64,000 bases of DNA from the NCBI RefSeq assembly GCF_027946175.1, contig NZ_AP026671.1, positions 434,001-498,000 on the forward strand, in the 5' to 3' direction. The notes under the pieces are model-generated. The model worked only from the letters and a program-made list of their open reading frames with translations, searched no databases and was not told the DNA's origin. Origin of the DNA: Nitratiruptor tergarcus DSM 16512. GTDB lineage: Bacteria; Campylobacterota; Campylobacteria; Campylobacterales; Nitratiruptoraceae. Both the position numbers and the translations under genes were made by a program. Shown here piece by piece: positions 16,556 through 26,117 of the stretch. The first letter of the stretch is position 1, and each line of letters starts with the position of its first letter.

Positions 16556-16894
16556 GATAAAAGCAGCAGCAATTGCAAATCCGCCGTCATGGCTAATGGA
16601 GAGAGAAGAGTCTATGATTTCAAATTTTTCTTCTTTTCCATGGAGAAGACGAAAAGCTGGCGCTCCAGTAAGCTCTTTGTAAATTTCGATATCTTTGAAT
16701 GAGAGCTCGGAGCCGATACCGCATCTAAGAGCTTTAGCGATAGCCTCTTTTGCAGCCCAAAAACCTGCTACTGTTTGAGGCTTTTTTGCGATGGAGATTT
16801 CAGATGGGAGTAGAAATCTCTCTAGCCCTTTGTTTCCATGCTTTTCTATGAAATTTTCTATTCTTTTGATTGCTACGATATCGATACCTATCAT
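16532..16894 (-). CDS. acpS: holo-[acyl-carrier-protein] synthase
   Basis: A 120-residue phosphopantetheinyl transferase that activates apo-ACP for fatty acid synthesis. The magnesium-binding MIGIDIV at the N-terminus and FWAAKEAIAKAL (about residues 44-55) are the two signature motifs; SISHDGGFAIAAA is the third. It is convergent with thiS, and its start is 48 bases from the divergent MlaE gene. AAAAAAGG precedes ATG 16894. Confidence 0.93.
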   Translation of the reverse strand: MIGIDIVAIKRIENFIEKHGNKGLERFLLPSEISIAKKPQTVAGFWAAKEAIAKALRCGIGSELSFKDIEIYKELTGAPAFRLLHGKEEKFEIIDSSLSISHDGGFAIAAAFILTASSKS

Positions 16895-16924
16895 CTAAGA
16901 CCTTTTTTGCTAAAATACTAACAA

Positions 16925-16930
16925 ATTATA
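16925..16930 (-). promoter_or_regulatory. -10 box for acpS
   Basis: TATAAT on the minus strand, 31 bases upstream of ATG 16894, within the 48-base divergent spacer. Confidence 0.4.
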
Positions 16931-16942
16931 GCAAGGTTTTTT

Positions 16943-17734
16943 ATGGAGAAATTTTTTTACTATTTGGGATTGCCTGTAGTTAATTTTTATAAAATCTTAG
17001 AAAAATTTGGAGCATTTATTCTCTTTGAAATAAAACTACTTCCTCTCTTTTTCAAACCTCCTTATCGCATAAAAGAGATTTTACAGCAAATAGAAATTAT
17101 TGGAGTTGGATCATTTTTTGTGATTGCATTGACAGCAATTTTTACAGGACTTGTAGAAGCGATACAACTCTATCACGGTTTTCACAAATTTAGTGCCGAG
17201 AGTTTTATGGGCTACACGATTTTTGTTTCTATCTCTAAAGAGTTGGGTCCTGTGTTTGGTGCATTGATGTTGGTATCTCGTGCTATAAGTGCAATGACTG
17301 CAGAGCTAGGAACAATGCGCGTGACAGAGCAGATCGATGCGATTGATACATTAGCTGTAGATAGTAAAAAATACCTCATTATTCCCCGAGTTATAGCAAC
17401 AACTATCTCTACTCCTATTTTAGTTATCATTTTTGTCTTTTTGGGAAATATTGCTGCATATCTCATTTCAACCTATGCACTTGGTGTCAATCCTACAGAG
17501 TATAAAAACACAATTACCACATATCTTGAATTTAGCGATATTGGCACAGGTATTATTAAAGCAGTGGTATTTGGCTATCTCATAAGCATCATAGGCACAT
17601 ATATTGGCTACTTTACACGTGGTGGTGCAAGAGGCGTGGGGCTATCGACTACCAAAGCGGTAGTCTATGCTGCTATGACTGTATTTGCTGCTAACTATTT
17701 TCTTTCAAGTCTCTTTTTATATCTCGATTGGTGA
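16943..17734 (+). CDS. mlaE: MlaE-family ABC transporter permease
   Basis: A 263-residue inner-membrane protein of the MlaE/YrbE/Ttg2B family that moves phospholipids between the two membranes. Typical are SKELGPVFGALMLVSRAISAMTAELGTMRVTEQIDA (around residues 97-132) and about five helices. The matching ATPase, MlaF-like, lies 21 kb away at 38638, and no MlaD, MlaB or MlaC gene is next to it. The stop abuts the stop of the convergent gene at 17735 with no spacer. Confidence 0.88.
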   Translation: MEKFFYYLGLPVVNFYKILEKFGAFILFEIKLLPLFFKPPYRIKEILQQIEIIGVGSFFVIALTAIFTGLVEAIQLYHGFHKFSAESFMGYTIFVSISKELGPVFGALMLVSRAISAMTAELGTMRVTEQIDAIDTLAVDSKKYLIIPRVIATTISTPILVIIFVFLGNIAAYLISTYALGVNPTEYKNTITTYLEFSDIGTGIIKAVVFGYLISIIGTYIGYFTRGGARGVGLSTTKAVVYAAMTVFAANYFLSSLFLYLDW

Positions 17735-18004
17735 TTAATCACACTTTTCGATATGGAGTGTCTTTAAGAGATCTTCGAAAAAAGGCCCAGCCTTTTTGTC
17801 ATAATCGTCATGAAACTCTATAACATACTCACCAGTTTCAATAGTTTTCGGTTCAACTGTAATTTGTGGTGAGATTTTATGTTTTACGATGAGATCATTA
17901 ACGACATTGCAGATATTTTTTTTCTCTTCTACGCTCTCATAATCGATCTCTAATCTTGCATATCTCTCTTCCATGCTTACGTGTGCTTTACACTTTTTTC
18001 CCAT
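17735..18004 (-). CDS. conserved-looking cytosolic protein of unknown function
   Basis: An 89-residue acidic protein without membrane segments. Predicted strand-helix alternation (YARLEIDYESVEEKKN, then YVIEFHDDYDKK) suggests a small alpha/beta fold. Cysteines are at residues 5 and 32 and near the C-terminus (EKCD). A good start lies at ATG 18004, 9 bases after radA. It probably forms an operon with the upstream radA. I do not recognise the family. Confidence 0.65.
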   Translation of the reverse strand: MGKKCKAHVSMEERYARLEIDYESVEEKKNICNVVNDLIVKHKISPQITVEPKTIETGEYVIEFHDDYDKKAGPFFEDLLKTLHIEKCD

Positions 18005-18013
18005 TTTTTCTCC

Positions 18014-19360
18014 TTACATCCAGTCTACAATTTTTTCTACACTCTCTACAATGTAGGTTTTGATATTATGTTTTTCAAGAGGTCTGCTAGGGACAATAGC
18101 TTTCGTAAAACCTTGTGAAGCAGCCTCTTTGAGACGATTATCGAGCATGACGATATCTCGAATTTCCCCAGTAAGTCCTACCTCTCCTAAAAAAATGGTC
18201 TCTTCGCTGATGGGGCGATTGCGAAAACTACTCAAAATTGCCGCTATTATAGCAAGATCTGCAGCAGTTTCATTGATTTTGATACCACCTGCGATATTGA
18301 CAAACACATCATATTGATTAAAAGGAAGCTCTAGCTTCTTTTCTAAAAGAGCCAAAAGCATAGTAAGTCTATTGGTATCAAAACCTGTAGAGCTGCGTTT
18401 GGGAGAGGGATAACCAGTCTCTGCAACGAGTGCTTGTACTTCAAGAATAATTGGTCTGCTTCCTTCCATAATTACAGTTGCAGCCGAGCCTACGAGTGCA
18501 TTTTTACGATTAAAAAAGCGTTTGGCAATATTTTTGGCGCTCACTAGCCCCTTTTTTGTCATTTCAAAGATTCCTACTTCACTAATGCTGCCAAAACGGT
18601 TTTTAAATCCTCGCAGTAGCCTGATCTCTTGAGAGCTATCCCCTTCAAAGTAGAGCACAGTATCAACCATATGCTCTAAAATTCTAGGACCTGCAATGGA
18701 GCCCTCCTTAGTGATATGGCCAATGATGAAGATAGGAATTTTTTTACTTTTGGCAAGGCGCATAAGCTCAAACGTAACGGCTTTAACTTGGCTCACACTC
18801 CCAGGAGCTGAGGAGATCTCTTGTGAATAGATTGTCTGGATTGAATCAATGACGAGCAGATCAAAATGATCTTTTTCAAGTTGAGCAATGATGCTTTCCA
18901 AGACAAGTTCATTGAGTAAGTAGAGATTTTTTTCGTTTGCTTCGATGCGATCTGCTCGCATCTTAATCTGCCCAGCAGACTCTTCAGCACTGACGTAGAG
19001 TACTCTTTTGTTAGTTTTTGCTAGATTTGCACAGGTTTTGAGTAAAAGTGTTGATTTTCCAACCCCGGGACTACCTCCTACCAGTACCAATGAACCAGGA
19101 ACCAGCCCACCACCTAAAACGAGATCGAGCTCATCCATCCCGGTAGGGATGCGTTGGATCTTGTCTTGCTCAACCTCTGTAATGGGAATAACATTTGTGC
19201 TTGATAAAGTAGTTTTATCAATTTTTTGGAGTATCTCTATCTCTTTTGCACTCAGCTCTACAAAACTGTCCCATGCGCCACAATTGGTGCATTTTCCCAT
19301 CCATTTGCTGCTTTTGTATCCACAGGCTTGGCACTCAAAAAGCGTTTTTTTCTTTGCCAT
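18014..19360 (-). CDS. radA: DNA repair protein RadA (Sms)
   Basis: A 448-residue branch-migration helicase-like ATPase. An N-terminal zinc finger C10-x2-C13...C24-x2-C27 precedes a RecA-like core with Walker [11 protein letters not shown] at about 95-104, the KNRFG motif in [16 protein letters not shown], and a C-terminal Lon-protease-like domain ([18 protein letters not shown]). All RadA landmarks are present and length is normal. It lies downstream of ftsY, 24 bases away, on the same strand. Confidence 0.95.
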   Translation of the reverse strand: MAKKKTLFECQACGYKSSKWMGKCTNCGAWDSFVELSAKEIEILQKIDKTTLSSTNVIPITEVEQDKIQRIPTGMDELDLVLGGGLVPGSLVLVGGSPGVGKSTLLLKTCANLAKTNKRVLYVSAEESAGQIKMRADRIEANEKNLYLLNELVLESIIAQLEKDHFDLLVIDSIQTIYSQEISSAPGSVSQVKAVTFELMRLAKSKKIPIFIIGHITKEGSIAGPRILEHMVDTVLYFEGDSSQEIRLLRGFKNRFGSISEVGIFEMTKKGLVSAKNIAKRFFNRKNALVGSAATVIMEGSRPIILEVQALVAETGYPSPKRSSTGFDTNRLTMLLALLEKKLELPFNQYDVFVNIAGGIKINETAADLAIIAAILSSFRNRPISEETIFLGEVGLTGEIRDIVMLDNRLKEAASQGFTKAIVPSRPLEKHNIKTYIVESVEKIVDWM

Positions 19361-19384
19361 AACTCTTCTATTTACTCAAAGATA

Positions 19385-20248
19385 TTATTCAAAAATAGCA
19401 TCCAATATCGCATCCACATACTCATTTGGATCAAATGGAGCGAGATCTTCCATCTTTTCTCCTGTGCCAACAAAGAGTATAGGGAGTTGCAGCTCGTGTG
19501 AAATACTTAAAAGTGCTCCACCTTTAGCAGTACCATCAAGTTTCGTAACTATCACCCCATCAACACCTACCATTTCATGAAAAGTTTTTGCCTGGTTGAT
19601 TGCAGAAGTTCCCTGTGTACCATCGAGAATGAGGAGTTTTCTATGTGGAGCACCCTCCATCGCTTTACCACAAACGCGCACAATCTTTTTGAGCTCTTCA
19701 GCAAGATTTGTTTGTGTATGAAGTCTTCCGGCAGTATCTATTAAGACATTATCAATATTTTTAGCTTTTGCTTTTGCAATAGTGTCATACGCTACAGCTG
19801 AAGGATCGTGCCCCTGCTTTGTAGCAACAATAGGAACGTCTAATTTTTGTGCCCAACGAGTAAGCTGCTCAATAGCAGCTGCTCTAAATGTATCAGCAGC
19901 CCCTAAAATTACACTTTTGCCTTCTTGTTTATAGCGGTATGCAAGCTTTGCTATTGTAGTAGTTTTTCCTGCACCATTTACACCAATAATGAGTTCTACA
20001 AAAGGTTTTATATCGGCTTGTGGTGCATTTGCAGGCTTGAAGAGAAAAAGCAACTCATTTTTTAGTGCTACACGATTGACTTTTGCAGGGAGTGAAGCTA
20101 CAATCTTTTCTACGAGATCATACTCTACATCTGCTTCAATTAAGAGCTCTTCGATCTCTTCTGGTGAGGCATATTTTTTCTTTTTTGGTACATTTTCTTC
20201 AATATTATCTACAGTCTTTTTTAATGCTTTTTTAATAAACCCAAACAT
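19385..20248 (-). CDS. ftsY: signal recognition particle receptor FtsY
   Basis: A 287-residue SRP GTPase that docks ribosome-SRP complexes at the inner membrane. It has a short N-terminal helical N domain and a G domain with [41 protein letters not shown] and the closing [15 protein letters not shown]. The long acidic A domain of E. coli FtsY is absent, as usual in this phylum. The start abuts the thioredoxin-like lipoprotein stop. Confidence 0.95.
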   Translation of the reverse strand: MFGFIKKALKKTVDNIEENVPKKKKYASPEEIEELLIEADVEYDLVEKIVASLPAKVNRVALKNELLFLFKPANAPQADIKPFVELIIGVNGAGKTTTIAKLAYRYKQEGKSVILGAADTFRAAAIEQLTRWAQKLDVPIVATKQGHDPSAVAYDTIAKAKAKNIDNVLIDTAGRLHTQTNLAEELKKIVRVCGKAMEGAPHRKLLILDGTQGTSAINQAKTFHEMVGVDGVIVTKLDGTAKGGALLSISHELQLPILFVGTGEKMEDLAPFDPNEYVDAILDAIFE

Positions 20249-20821
20249 CTATTTTTCCTTTGCTCTTTTAATATCAGAAGCGATGATTTCATAGGGTACA
20301 GCACCAAAATAGTGCACAAAATATTTTCCATCTTTCAAAAGCACCATCATAGGCACAGGTATATTTCCAGGGGCTTTGACATATTTGTATATATGAGATG
20401 CCACTTCATTGTTTGTTTTATAGCTTGTAGAGACAAAAAAGTCAATACTAAATTTGCGCACAAACTCTTTTGCATCTGGAGGTTGATTAAGAAGGATCCC
20501 TATAATTGCAAGTCCTGGGAATTTCTTTTGTATCTCTTTGAGTTCAATAAGTTGCGCTTTACATGAAGGACACCATGATGTAAAAAAGAAAAGTAGCGTG
20601 AGTTTTTTGGAAGGCTGAAAGAGAAATTTCTCTTGTGATTGCTCGATTGTAAAAGTTGTACCATTGAGATCTCGTAGAATAAATCTTTTTGCCTTTTTTT
20701 GAGGAAGGTGCTGCGCTGTTTGTGCTTTGTGTGAAACTTCAGTTTTATCTTCTGTATGCTCTTTTTTTTGGCAACCTGCAAAGAGAGTTATGATTAAAAA
20801 GAGTATGAGCAGTTTTTTCAC
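20249..20821 (-). CDS. TlpA-like thioredoxin-fold lipoprotein
   Basis: A 190-residue periplasmic protein. Its signal peptide ends in a lipobox (LFAGC, C17), so it should be lipid-anchored. A TlpA/ResA-like redoxin domain carries the active site SWCPSCK (C84, C87) and the cis-proline segment NIPVPMMVLL. Such proteins keep cysteines reduced, for example during cytochrome c assembly; the target here is unknown. It is the first gene of a unit with ftsY and radA. Confidence 0.85.
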   Translation of the reverse strand: MKKLLILFLIITLFAGCQKKEHTEDKTEVSHKAQTAQHLPQKKAKRFILRDLNGTTFTIEQSQEKFLFQPSKKLTLLFFFTSWCPSCKAQLIELKEIQKKFPGLAIIGILLNQPPDAKEFVRKFSIDFFVSTSYKTNNEVASHIYKYVKAPGNIPVPMMVLLKDGKYFVHYFGAVPYEIIASDIKRAKEK

Positions 20822-20859
20822 AATAGTGCCCTTTTTTGCTAATATACGAATGGCTCAAT

Positions 20860-20865
20860 TATAAT
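20860..20865 (+). promoter_or_regulatory. -10 box for the MTHFS/rny unit
   Basis: TATAAT 15 bases upstream of ATG 20881, leaving a very short leader with a weak AGAGG ribosome site. Confidence 0.45.
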
Positions 20866-20880
20866 CTATAGAGGCTTAAG

Positions 20881-21519
20881 ATGAGGTATGATAAACCACT
20901 TTTTCGTCAAATTTGTAAAGAGAAGATTTTTAAAGTAAAAGCTAAACGCAAGAAAGAAGAGAAGGTTCAAAAAATTGTATTAAAACTTATCTCTTTAACC
21001 GGCGCAAACAATATCTTAGCTTATGTACCAATGCCACATGAACCGCAAATGAAAAAAATATTTGCTTTGAGGGGTAAAAAAAAGATATTTGTTCCATTTA
21101 TGCAAGCTAAAAGCTTTAAAATGGTAAAATTGAGACTGCCTTTAAAGAAGAAAAAATTCTCTATTTTCGAGCCTGGTAACTCTCATTTAGAGCAAAAAAT
21201 CGATATGGCTATAATTCCTGTCATCGGGGTAGACGGGGATTTTAGAAGAGTTGGGTTTGGTAAAGGCATGTATGACAGGTTCTTTGCAAGATTGTCATAC
21301 AGACCAACTGTTGTGTTTGTACAGATAAAAAAATGTTTTACTGATACTATTCTTACAGACACTTATGATGTTTTAGGAGATATTTTAGTTACCCCGGAAG
21401 AAATTCTTATACGAGGGGAAAGTGATGTGGGTAGAGCTATTAGTAGGAAGCTCTGCAGCAATAATAAGTGGCGCTGCAGGGTATTTCGTCGCAAAAAAAT
21501 TAGAAAAAGAGAAATTTAA
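20881..21519 (+). CDS. 5-formyltetrahydrofolate cyclo-ligase
   Basis: A 212-residue MTHFS-family enzyme that turns 5-formyltetrahydrofolate into 5,10-methenyltetrahydrofolate using ATP. LAYVPMPHEPQM and VIGVDGDFRRVGFGKGMYDRFFARL (around residues 118-142) are the folate and ATP-binding motifs. The conserved domain ends near residue 180. The last 30 or so residues are basic, with no family counterpart I know, and are encoded by DNA that is also the start of rny. The overlap of 95 bases is unusual. Confidence 0.85.
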   Translation: MRYDKPLFRQICKEKIFKVKAKRKKEEKVQKIVLKLISLTGANNILAYVPMPHEPQMKKIFALRGKKKIFVPFMQAKSFKMVKLRLPLKKKKFSIFEPGNSHLEQKIDMAIIPVIGVDGDFRRVGFGKGMYDRFFARLSYRPTVVFVQIKKCFTDTILTDTYDVLGDILVTPEEILIRGESDVGRAISRKLCSNNKWRCRVFRRKKIRKREI

Positions 21520-22993
21520 GATATATGAAGAGCAAGCACGTGCTAAAGCAAAGGCTATTGAGCATGAAGCGCAGATAATTCTTAAAAATGCGCAAGTTAA
21601 GGCAAAAGAGGCTGAACTTGCTGCGAAAAAAGAGTATGAGCAAAAGCTCGATGAGCTCAAAAAAGAGTATGAACAGCGCTTTAATGAGCTTATGGAAAAA
21701 GAGATGTCTTTGAAGCAGATGTTCAAAGATGAGCTTAAGCATATTACGCTTGAAAAGCAAGAGATAAAAGAGGAAAAAGAGCAAATTAATAAGCTAAGAG
21801 AGGAGTATGAAAATCTCAAAGCTGAATATCAAGAAAAACATAACGAAGTATTAGAGGCGCTGCAAGTGCAAGCGGGGCTTACTGCTGAAGAAGCAAGAGA
21901 GCTTATTTTGCAAAAGGTAGAAGAGGAGAGTAGAGCTGAAATTGCAAATATTGTAAGAAAATATGAAGAGGAAGCAAAAAGAGAGGCTAAGCGAAAGGCG
22001 AACTACATCATTGCGCAAGCTACTACGAGATATGCCGGAGAGTTTGCAGCAGAGCGTCTTATAAATACTGTAAGTATCCCAAGTGAGGATATAAAAGGGC
22101 GCATTATTGGTAAAGAGGGGCGCAATATAAAAACGTTAGAGATGCTTTTAGGTGTAGATATTATCATTGATGATACACCAAATGCGATAGTTTTAAGCTC
22201 ATTTAATCTCTATCGCCGCGCAATTGCAACAAAAGTTATAGAGCTTTTAGTTGAAGATGGAAGGATCCAGCCAGCTCGTATTGAAGAGATTTATGAAAAA
22301 GTAAAAGAGGAGTTTGACCAGCAGCTCCTTGAAGAGGGTGAAGAGATAGTTATGGAGCTTGGTATTGGACAGATTCACCCAGAACTGGTTAAACTCATTG
22401 GAAGATTAAAATTTCGTGCAAGCTATGGACAAAACGCTCTTGGTCACTCTTTGGAAGTTGCGCATCTCGCAGGTATTATGGCTGCAGAGATGGGAGGAGA
22501 TGAGGTACTTGCTAAAAGAGCAGGTCTTTTGCACGATATTGGAAAGGCTTTGACCCACGAATATAGTGGGAGCCATGTGGATCTTGGTGCAGATATCTGT
22601 AGACGCTACAAAGAGCCTGATGTGGTTATCAATGCAATCTATGCGCATCATGGACACGAAGAGCCAAAAACTATTGAAGCAGCTGCTGTATGTACAGCTG
22701 ATACGCTCAGTGCAGCACGTCCAGGAGCAAGACGAGAAGTGCTTGAAGCCTTTTTAAAACGCGTACAAGCTATTGAAGAGATAGCTCTTGCCAAGCCGGG
22801 AGTCAAAAAGGCCTATGCAATAAATGCAGGCCGAGAGGTACGTGTCATTGTCAATGCTGAGCTCGTTACTGATAATGAAGCTGTATTGCTTGCAAAAGAG
22901 ATCGCAAAAGATATTGAAGAGAGCGTACAGTACCCAGGCGAAATCAAAGTGAATGTAATACGAGAAAACAGAGCGATAGAGTTCGCTCGTTAA
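21425..22993 (+). CDS. rny: ribonuclease Y
   Basis: A 522-residue membrane-anchored endoribonuclease that starts mRNA decay. It has an N-terminal helix (VELLVGSSAAIISGAAGYFVA), a long coiled coil (residues 25-190), a KH domain (IKGRIIGKEGRNIKTLEMLLGVD) and an HD domain (LHDIGKALTHE, IYAHHGHEEP). ATG 21425 is preferred because AGGGGA at 21413-21418 is well placed. Same-strand neighbour of MTHFS; its stop overlaps the convergent CDF gene by 4 bases. Confidence 0.94.
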   Translation: MWVELLVGSSAAIISGAAGYFVAKKLEKEKFKIYEEQARAKAKAIEHEAQIILKNAQVKAKEAELAAKKEYEQKLDELKKEYEQRFNELMEKEMSLKQMFKDELKHITLEKQEIKEEKEQINKLREEYENLKAEYQEKHNEVLEALQVQAGLTAEEARELILQKVEEESRAEIANIVRKYEEEAKREAKRKANYIIAQATTRYAGEFAAERLINTVSIPSEDIKGRIIGKEGRNIKTLEMLLGVDIIIDDTPNAIVLSSFNLYRRAIATKVIELLVEDGRIQPARIEEIYEKVKEEFDQQLLEEGEEIVMELGIGQIHPELVKLIGRLKFRASYGQNALGHSLEVAHLAGIMAAEMGGDEVLAKRAGLLHDIGKALTHEYSGSHVDLGADICRRYKEPDVVINAIYAHHGHEEPKTIEAAAVCTADTLSAARPGARREVLEAFLKRVQAIEEIALAKPGVKKAYAINAGREVRVIVNAELVTDNEAVLLAKEIAKDIEESVQYPGEIKVNVIRENRAIEFAR

Positions 22994-23874
22994 TGATCCT
23001 CTCCATGTGGGGAGTCATCATAAGGATCGAGGTGGATCGTAATATGCCAATTTGAGGTGGGATCGAGTTTTTTGATCTCATCTTCGATTTTGTCTGAAAC
23101 TCTATGCGCATCCATTAATGAGATCTCTGGGGTAAAAACCACATGTACATCTACAAAATTAGTATCTCCACTGCGGCGCGAGCGTAAATAGTGAAAATCT
23201 GTTACTTCTGGTTGTGAAGTTATGATTTTTTTGATATTGTCTACAATCTCTTCATCTAAAGCTACATCAAGAAGCATAAGTGTTCCCTCTTTGATAAGTT
23301 CGAAAGCCTCTTTGATGATATAGATTGCTATTGCAATACCAAAAACCCCATCGATCCAGTGCCATTGCGTAAAATAGATAATCGCTAATGATGCAAGAAC
23401 TGCTGAGTTGCTAAAGAGGTCTGTTTTATAATGCAGAGCATCTGATTTGATAACCATGTTGTTAGTTTTTTTGTAGACGTAATTGAGAAAAATAACGAGA
23501 GCACCTGTAAGGATGATAGAAGCTATCATGACAAAAATAGAGCTTCCAAGATAGGCAATCTGTTTGTGTTGAATAATATTTATTACACCTTTGTAGAAGA
23601 TAAATAGCCCTGAAATTGTAATAATGGTACCTTCAATGACGGCTGCAAGTGCTTCTATTTTGCCAAGACCATAATTAAATTTTTCAGTAGGGGCTTTTTC
23701 TGCTTTGGAAATTGCAAAGTAGTTAAACATAGAGACTGCAATATCTAAGATTGAATCGATAGCACTAGCCAATACTGCAGCAGAACCACTTAAAATTCCC
23801 ACAACCAGCTTAATAATGACCAAAATAGCCGCAACGATACTTGCAACAACGGTAGCACTCTTTTGTAGGCTCAT
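22990..23874 (-). CDS. cation diffusion facilitator (FieF-like) transporter
   Basis: A 294-residue CDF antiporter that exports divalent metals (zinc or iron) in exchange for protons. About six helices; metal-site residues are visible in ASAIDSILDIAVSMFNYFA and SDALHYKTDLFSN, and a cytosolic C-terminal domain ends with THE histidine-rich DPYDDSPHGEDH. Metal specificity cannot be read with certainty. It overlaps the downstream end of rny by 4 bases and its start overlaps the nucleoside-phosphorylase-like gene by 4. Confidence 0.88.
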   Translation of the reverse strand: MSLQKSATVVASIVAAILVIIKLVVGILSGSAAVLASAIDSILDIAVSMFNYFAISKAEKAPTEKFNYGLGKIEALAAVIEGTIITISGLFIFYKGVINIIQHKQIAYLGSSIFVMIASIILTGALVIFLNYVYKKTNNMVIKSDALHYKTDLFSNSAVLASLAIIYFTQWHWIDGVFGIAIAIYIIKEAFELIKEGTLMLLDVALDEEIVDNIKKIITSQPEVTDFHYLRSRRSGDTNFVDVHVVFTPEISLMDAHRVSDKIEDEIKKLDPTSNWHITIHLDPYDDSPHGEDH

Positions 23875-24422
23875 ACTTTTCCTTGAATATTTTTTTGCAA
23901 TTGTAGCTCGATTTGACTTAAGATTGTATCTATATGCTTACTTATAAGCTCACTATTTTTTTGTAAACTTTTTGGATTAAATCTATCTGAACCGATTTTT
24001 AAAATTTTTACAGGAACGTTATATACTCTAGCACACCGTACAATTGCACTTGCTTCCATATCTACAAGAGTTTTGTGTGGAGTGGTGGCTGGATGACAAA
24101 GAGTGGTGCAAGCAGCATTAGGAAGTGTGTTACTTTGGGAAAGGTGATAAATACTTTTACTACAACCATCGATTACTTTTGTAATATTATAGAGTATACC
24201 CACAATATCTGCTGCAGCATATCCGATATTAAAGACTGCTTTTTGGTTATTTGTAAGGAGTGAAGTTGTAGCAATTGCTGCATTGAGCATACCTATACCT
24301 GTAATGAGTAGTTGTATATGAGATGCTGCATAGATGCGAAAGGGTTTTGTAGCAACTTTTTCTAATTGCAGTGCTTCAATAATGGGCGCAGCTTCAGTAT
24401 ATGTAGCTGTGGTTATGAGCAT
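23871..24422 (-). CDS. nucleoside phosphorylase/hydrolase-like protein
   Basis: A 183-residue protein of the PNP/UDP phosphorylase fold, shorter than the usual 230-250. It starts LITTATYTEAAPIIEAL, contains LITGIGMLNAAIATTSLL, and has the VDMEASAIVRCARVY motif near the ribose site. It could be a nucleosidase of the MTAN or futalosine hydrolase type; which one is unclear. Same transcription unit as the CDF transporter, with a 4-base overlap. The middle of the fold seems trimmed. Confidence 0.65.
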   Translation of the reverse strand: MLITTATYTEAAPIIEALQLEKVATKPFRIYAASHIQLLITGIGMLNAAIATTSLLTNNQKAVFNIGYAAADIVGILYNITKVIDGCSKSIYHLSQSNTLPNAACTTLCHPATTPHKTLVDMEASAIVRCARVYNVPVKILKIGSDRFNPKSLQKNSELISKHIDTILSQIELQLQKNIQGKV

Positions 24423-24441
24423 TGTAAACCTTTGTTACAAT

Positions 24442-24447
24442 TATAAT
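24442..24447 (+). promoter_or_regulatory. -10 box for cmoB
   Basis: TATAAT 30 bases upstream of ATG 24478 in the spacer between the divergent nucleosidase-like and cmoB genes; GCAGGAG is the ribosome site. Confidence 0.45.
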
Positions 24448-24477
24448 AGCTGATTGTACCATAGAGCAGGAGTGTGA

Positions 24478-25374
24478 ATGGATATTGAGACTATCAAGCA
24501 AGAGCGGCAAAAATGGTTGCAGTGGAAAAATATTGCTCCTTTAAGAGAGATGCTTAAAAAATTACCACAGGTTGAGGTAGATGTAAAACTAGGAGATGTG
24601 ATAACAATAGAGGGGGATGTGGATGAAAAAACAAAAGAATTGATAAAGGAGATTGCTCTTGCTATGCGTCCATGGCGTAAAGGGCCTTTTAAAATATTAG
24701 GGACATTTATTGATAGTGAGTGGAGAAGTTTTATAAAATATAATCTTCTAGAGCCATATTTTAATTTACAAGGTAAAGATGTAGCTGATATAGGATGTAA
24801 TAATGGATATTATATGCTGCGCATGCTTGCGCATAAGCCGCGCTCAATTACTGGGTTTGATCCTTCACCACTTTTTAAAACGCAGTTTGATTTTTTGGAG
24901 CATTTCATACAAAGTGGTATTACTTATGAGCTTTTGGGTGTAGAGCATCTTCCCTTATATGGCAAAAAGTTTGATGTAATCTTTTGTCTTGGAGTGTTGT
25001 ATCATAGAAGCGATCCTGTTGCTATGCTCAAATGGCTAAAACAAGGATTAAAAGCTGGGGGAGAGGTGTTTTTAGATACTTTTTACATTGAAGGTGAAGA
25101 GCCAGTTGCTTTGTGTCCTGGTAAAAGCTATGCAAAAATTCCAAATATCCATTTTGTACCTACTATTGCGGCGCTGCAAAACTGGTGTGAAAAGGCTGGA
25201 TTTGAAAATTTTGAAGTGCTTGCAACAAAACCCACAACTTTTGAAGAGCAAAGAAGAACTGAGTGGATTTTGGGAGAGAGTTTAGAAGATTTTTTGGATG
25301 CAAAAGATCTTACAAAGACGGTTGAGGGATATCCAGCCCCTCGTAGAGTATATATACGTATGAGGAAAAAATGA
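24478..25374 (+). CDS. cmoB: tRNA U34 carboxymethyltransferase CmoB
   Basis: A 298-residue enzyme that transfers a carboxymethyl group from carboxy-SAM to 5-hydroxyuridine at tRNA position 34, giving cmo5U. Visible are the N-terminal [23 protein letters not shown] motif [14 protein letters not shown], the [11 protein letters not shown] stretch and the C-terminal [11 protein letters not shown]...[11 protein letters not shown], all CmoB hallmarks. No cmoA is in the window. The stop overlaps the HAD gene start. Confidence 0.92.
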   Translation: MDIETIKQERQKWLQWKNIAPLREMLKKLPQVEVDVKLGDVITIEGDVDEKTKELIKEIALAMRPWRKGPFKILGTFIDSEWRSFIKYNLLEPYFNLQGKDVADIGCNNGYYMLRMLAHKPRSITGFDPSPLFKTQFDFLEHFIQSGITYELLGVEHLPLYGKKFDVIFCLGVLYHRSDPVAMLKWLKQGLKAGGEVFLDTFYIEGEEPVALCPGKSYAKIPNIHFVPTIAALQNWCEKAGFENFEVLATKPTTFEEQRRTEWILGESLEDFLDAKDLTKTVEGYPAPRRVYIRMRKK

Positions 25375-26117
25375 TGCTCAAAGGTATTTTACTCGATATT
25401 GGTGGTGTGTTATATGATGGAGAAAATGTCATAGATGGTGCGCAAGATGCATTGATGCAGCTTAGAAAAGAGTATTTTTTACGGTTTTTATCCAATACCT
25501 CACGCACTACTCCTCAAACACTTTTACAAAAACTTCTCAAGATGGGATTTGATGTAAAAGAGGAAGAGCTTTTTACTGCTGTAAGCGCTGCTAAGAGTTA
25601 TATAGAGGGCAGAGGAGCTTACGTAGTAGCGACAGATGAGGTGAGAGACTATTTTGGATCCGGTGCAGATATAGAAGTAGTTTTAATATGCGATGCATAT
25701 ACCAATTTTACCTACCAAAATCTCAATACAGCTTTTCGCCACCTTGAGAGAGGATGCGAGTTGCTTGCTACAAATGATAATCGCTATTTTAGAGATAGTG
25801 ACGGGGAATTAAGCCTTGATGCAGGAGGCTTTGTGCGCTGTTTAGAATATGCAAGCCAAAAGAGAGCAACAATTCTTGGTAAACCAAACTGTGCATTTTT
25901 TCATTTGGCACTAAAGAGTATGGGACTTAGCGCGGAAGAAGTAGTAATGGTAGGTGATGATATTGAAACAGACATACTTGGTGCACAAAAGTGCGGATTA
26001 AGAGCTGTTATGGTAAAAACAGGAAAATTTAAAAGTGAGGATCTGCAAAAAGGAAAACCAGATTTCATAGTCAATTCTATTGCAGAACTTCCCAAACTTT
26101 TAAAGGAGATTGGATGA
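25374..26117 (+). CDS. HAD-IIA hydrolase (LHPP/HDHD2-like)
   Basis: A 247-residue HAD-superfamily phosphatase of the NagD/LHPP type. Motif I is LDIGGVLYDG, where the usual second Asp is replaced by a small residue as in LHPP. Motif II is SNTSRTTP; motif III/IV is LGKPNCAFF...MVGDDIETDILGAQKCGLRAVMV. The substrate is unknown. ATG 25374 gives better spacing to GAGGAA than ATG 25371. It is coupled to cmoB upstream and overlaps the next gene by 4 bases. Confidence 0.8.
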   Translation: MLKGILLDIGGVLYDGENVIDGAQDALMQLRKEYFLRFLSNTSRTTPQTLLQKLLKMGFDVKEEELFTAVSAAKSYIEGRGAYVVATDEVRDYFGSGADIEVVLICDAYTNFTYQNLNTAFRHLERGCELLATNDNRYFRDSDGELSLDAGGFVRCLEYASQKRATILGKPNCAFFHLALKSMGLSAEEVVMVGDDIETDILGAQKCGLRAVMVKTGKFKSEDLQKGKPDFIVNSIAELPKLLKEIG

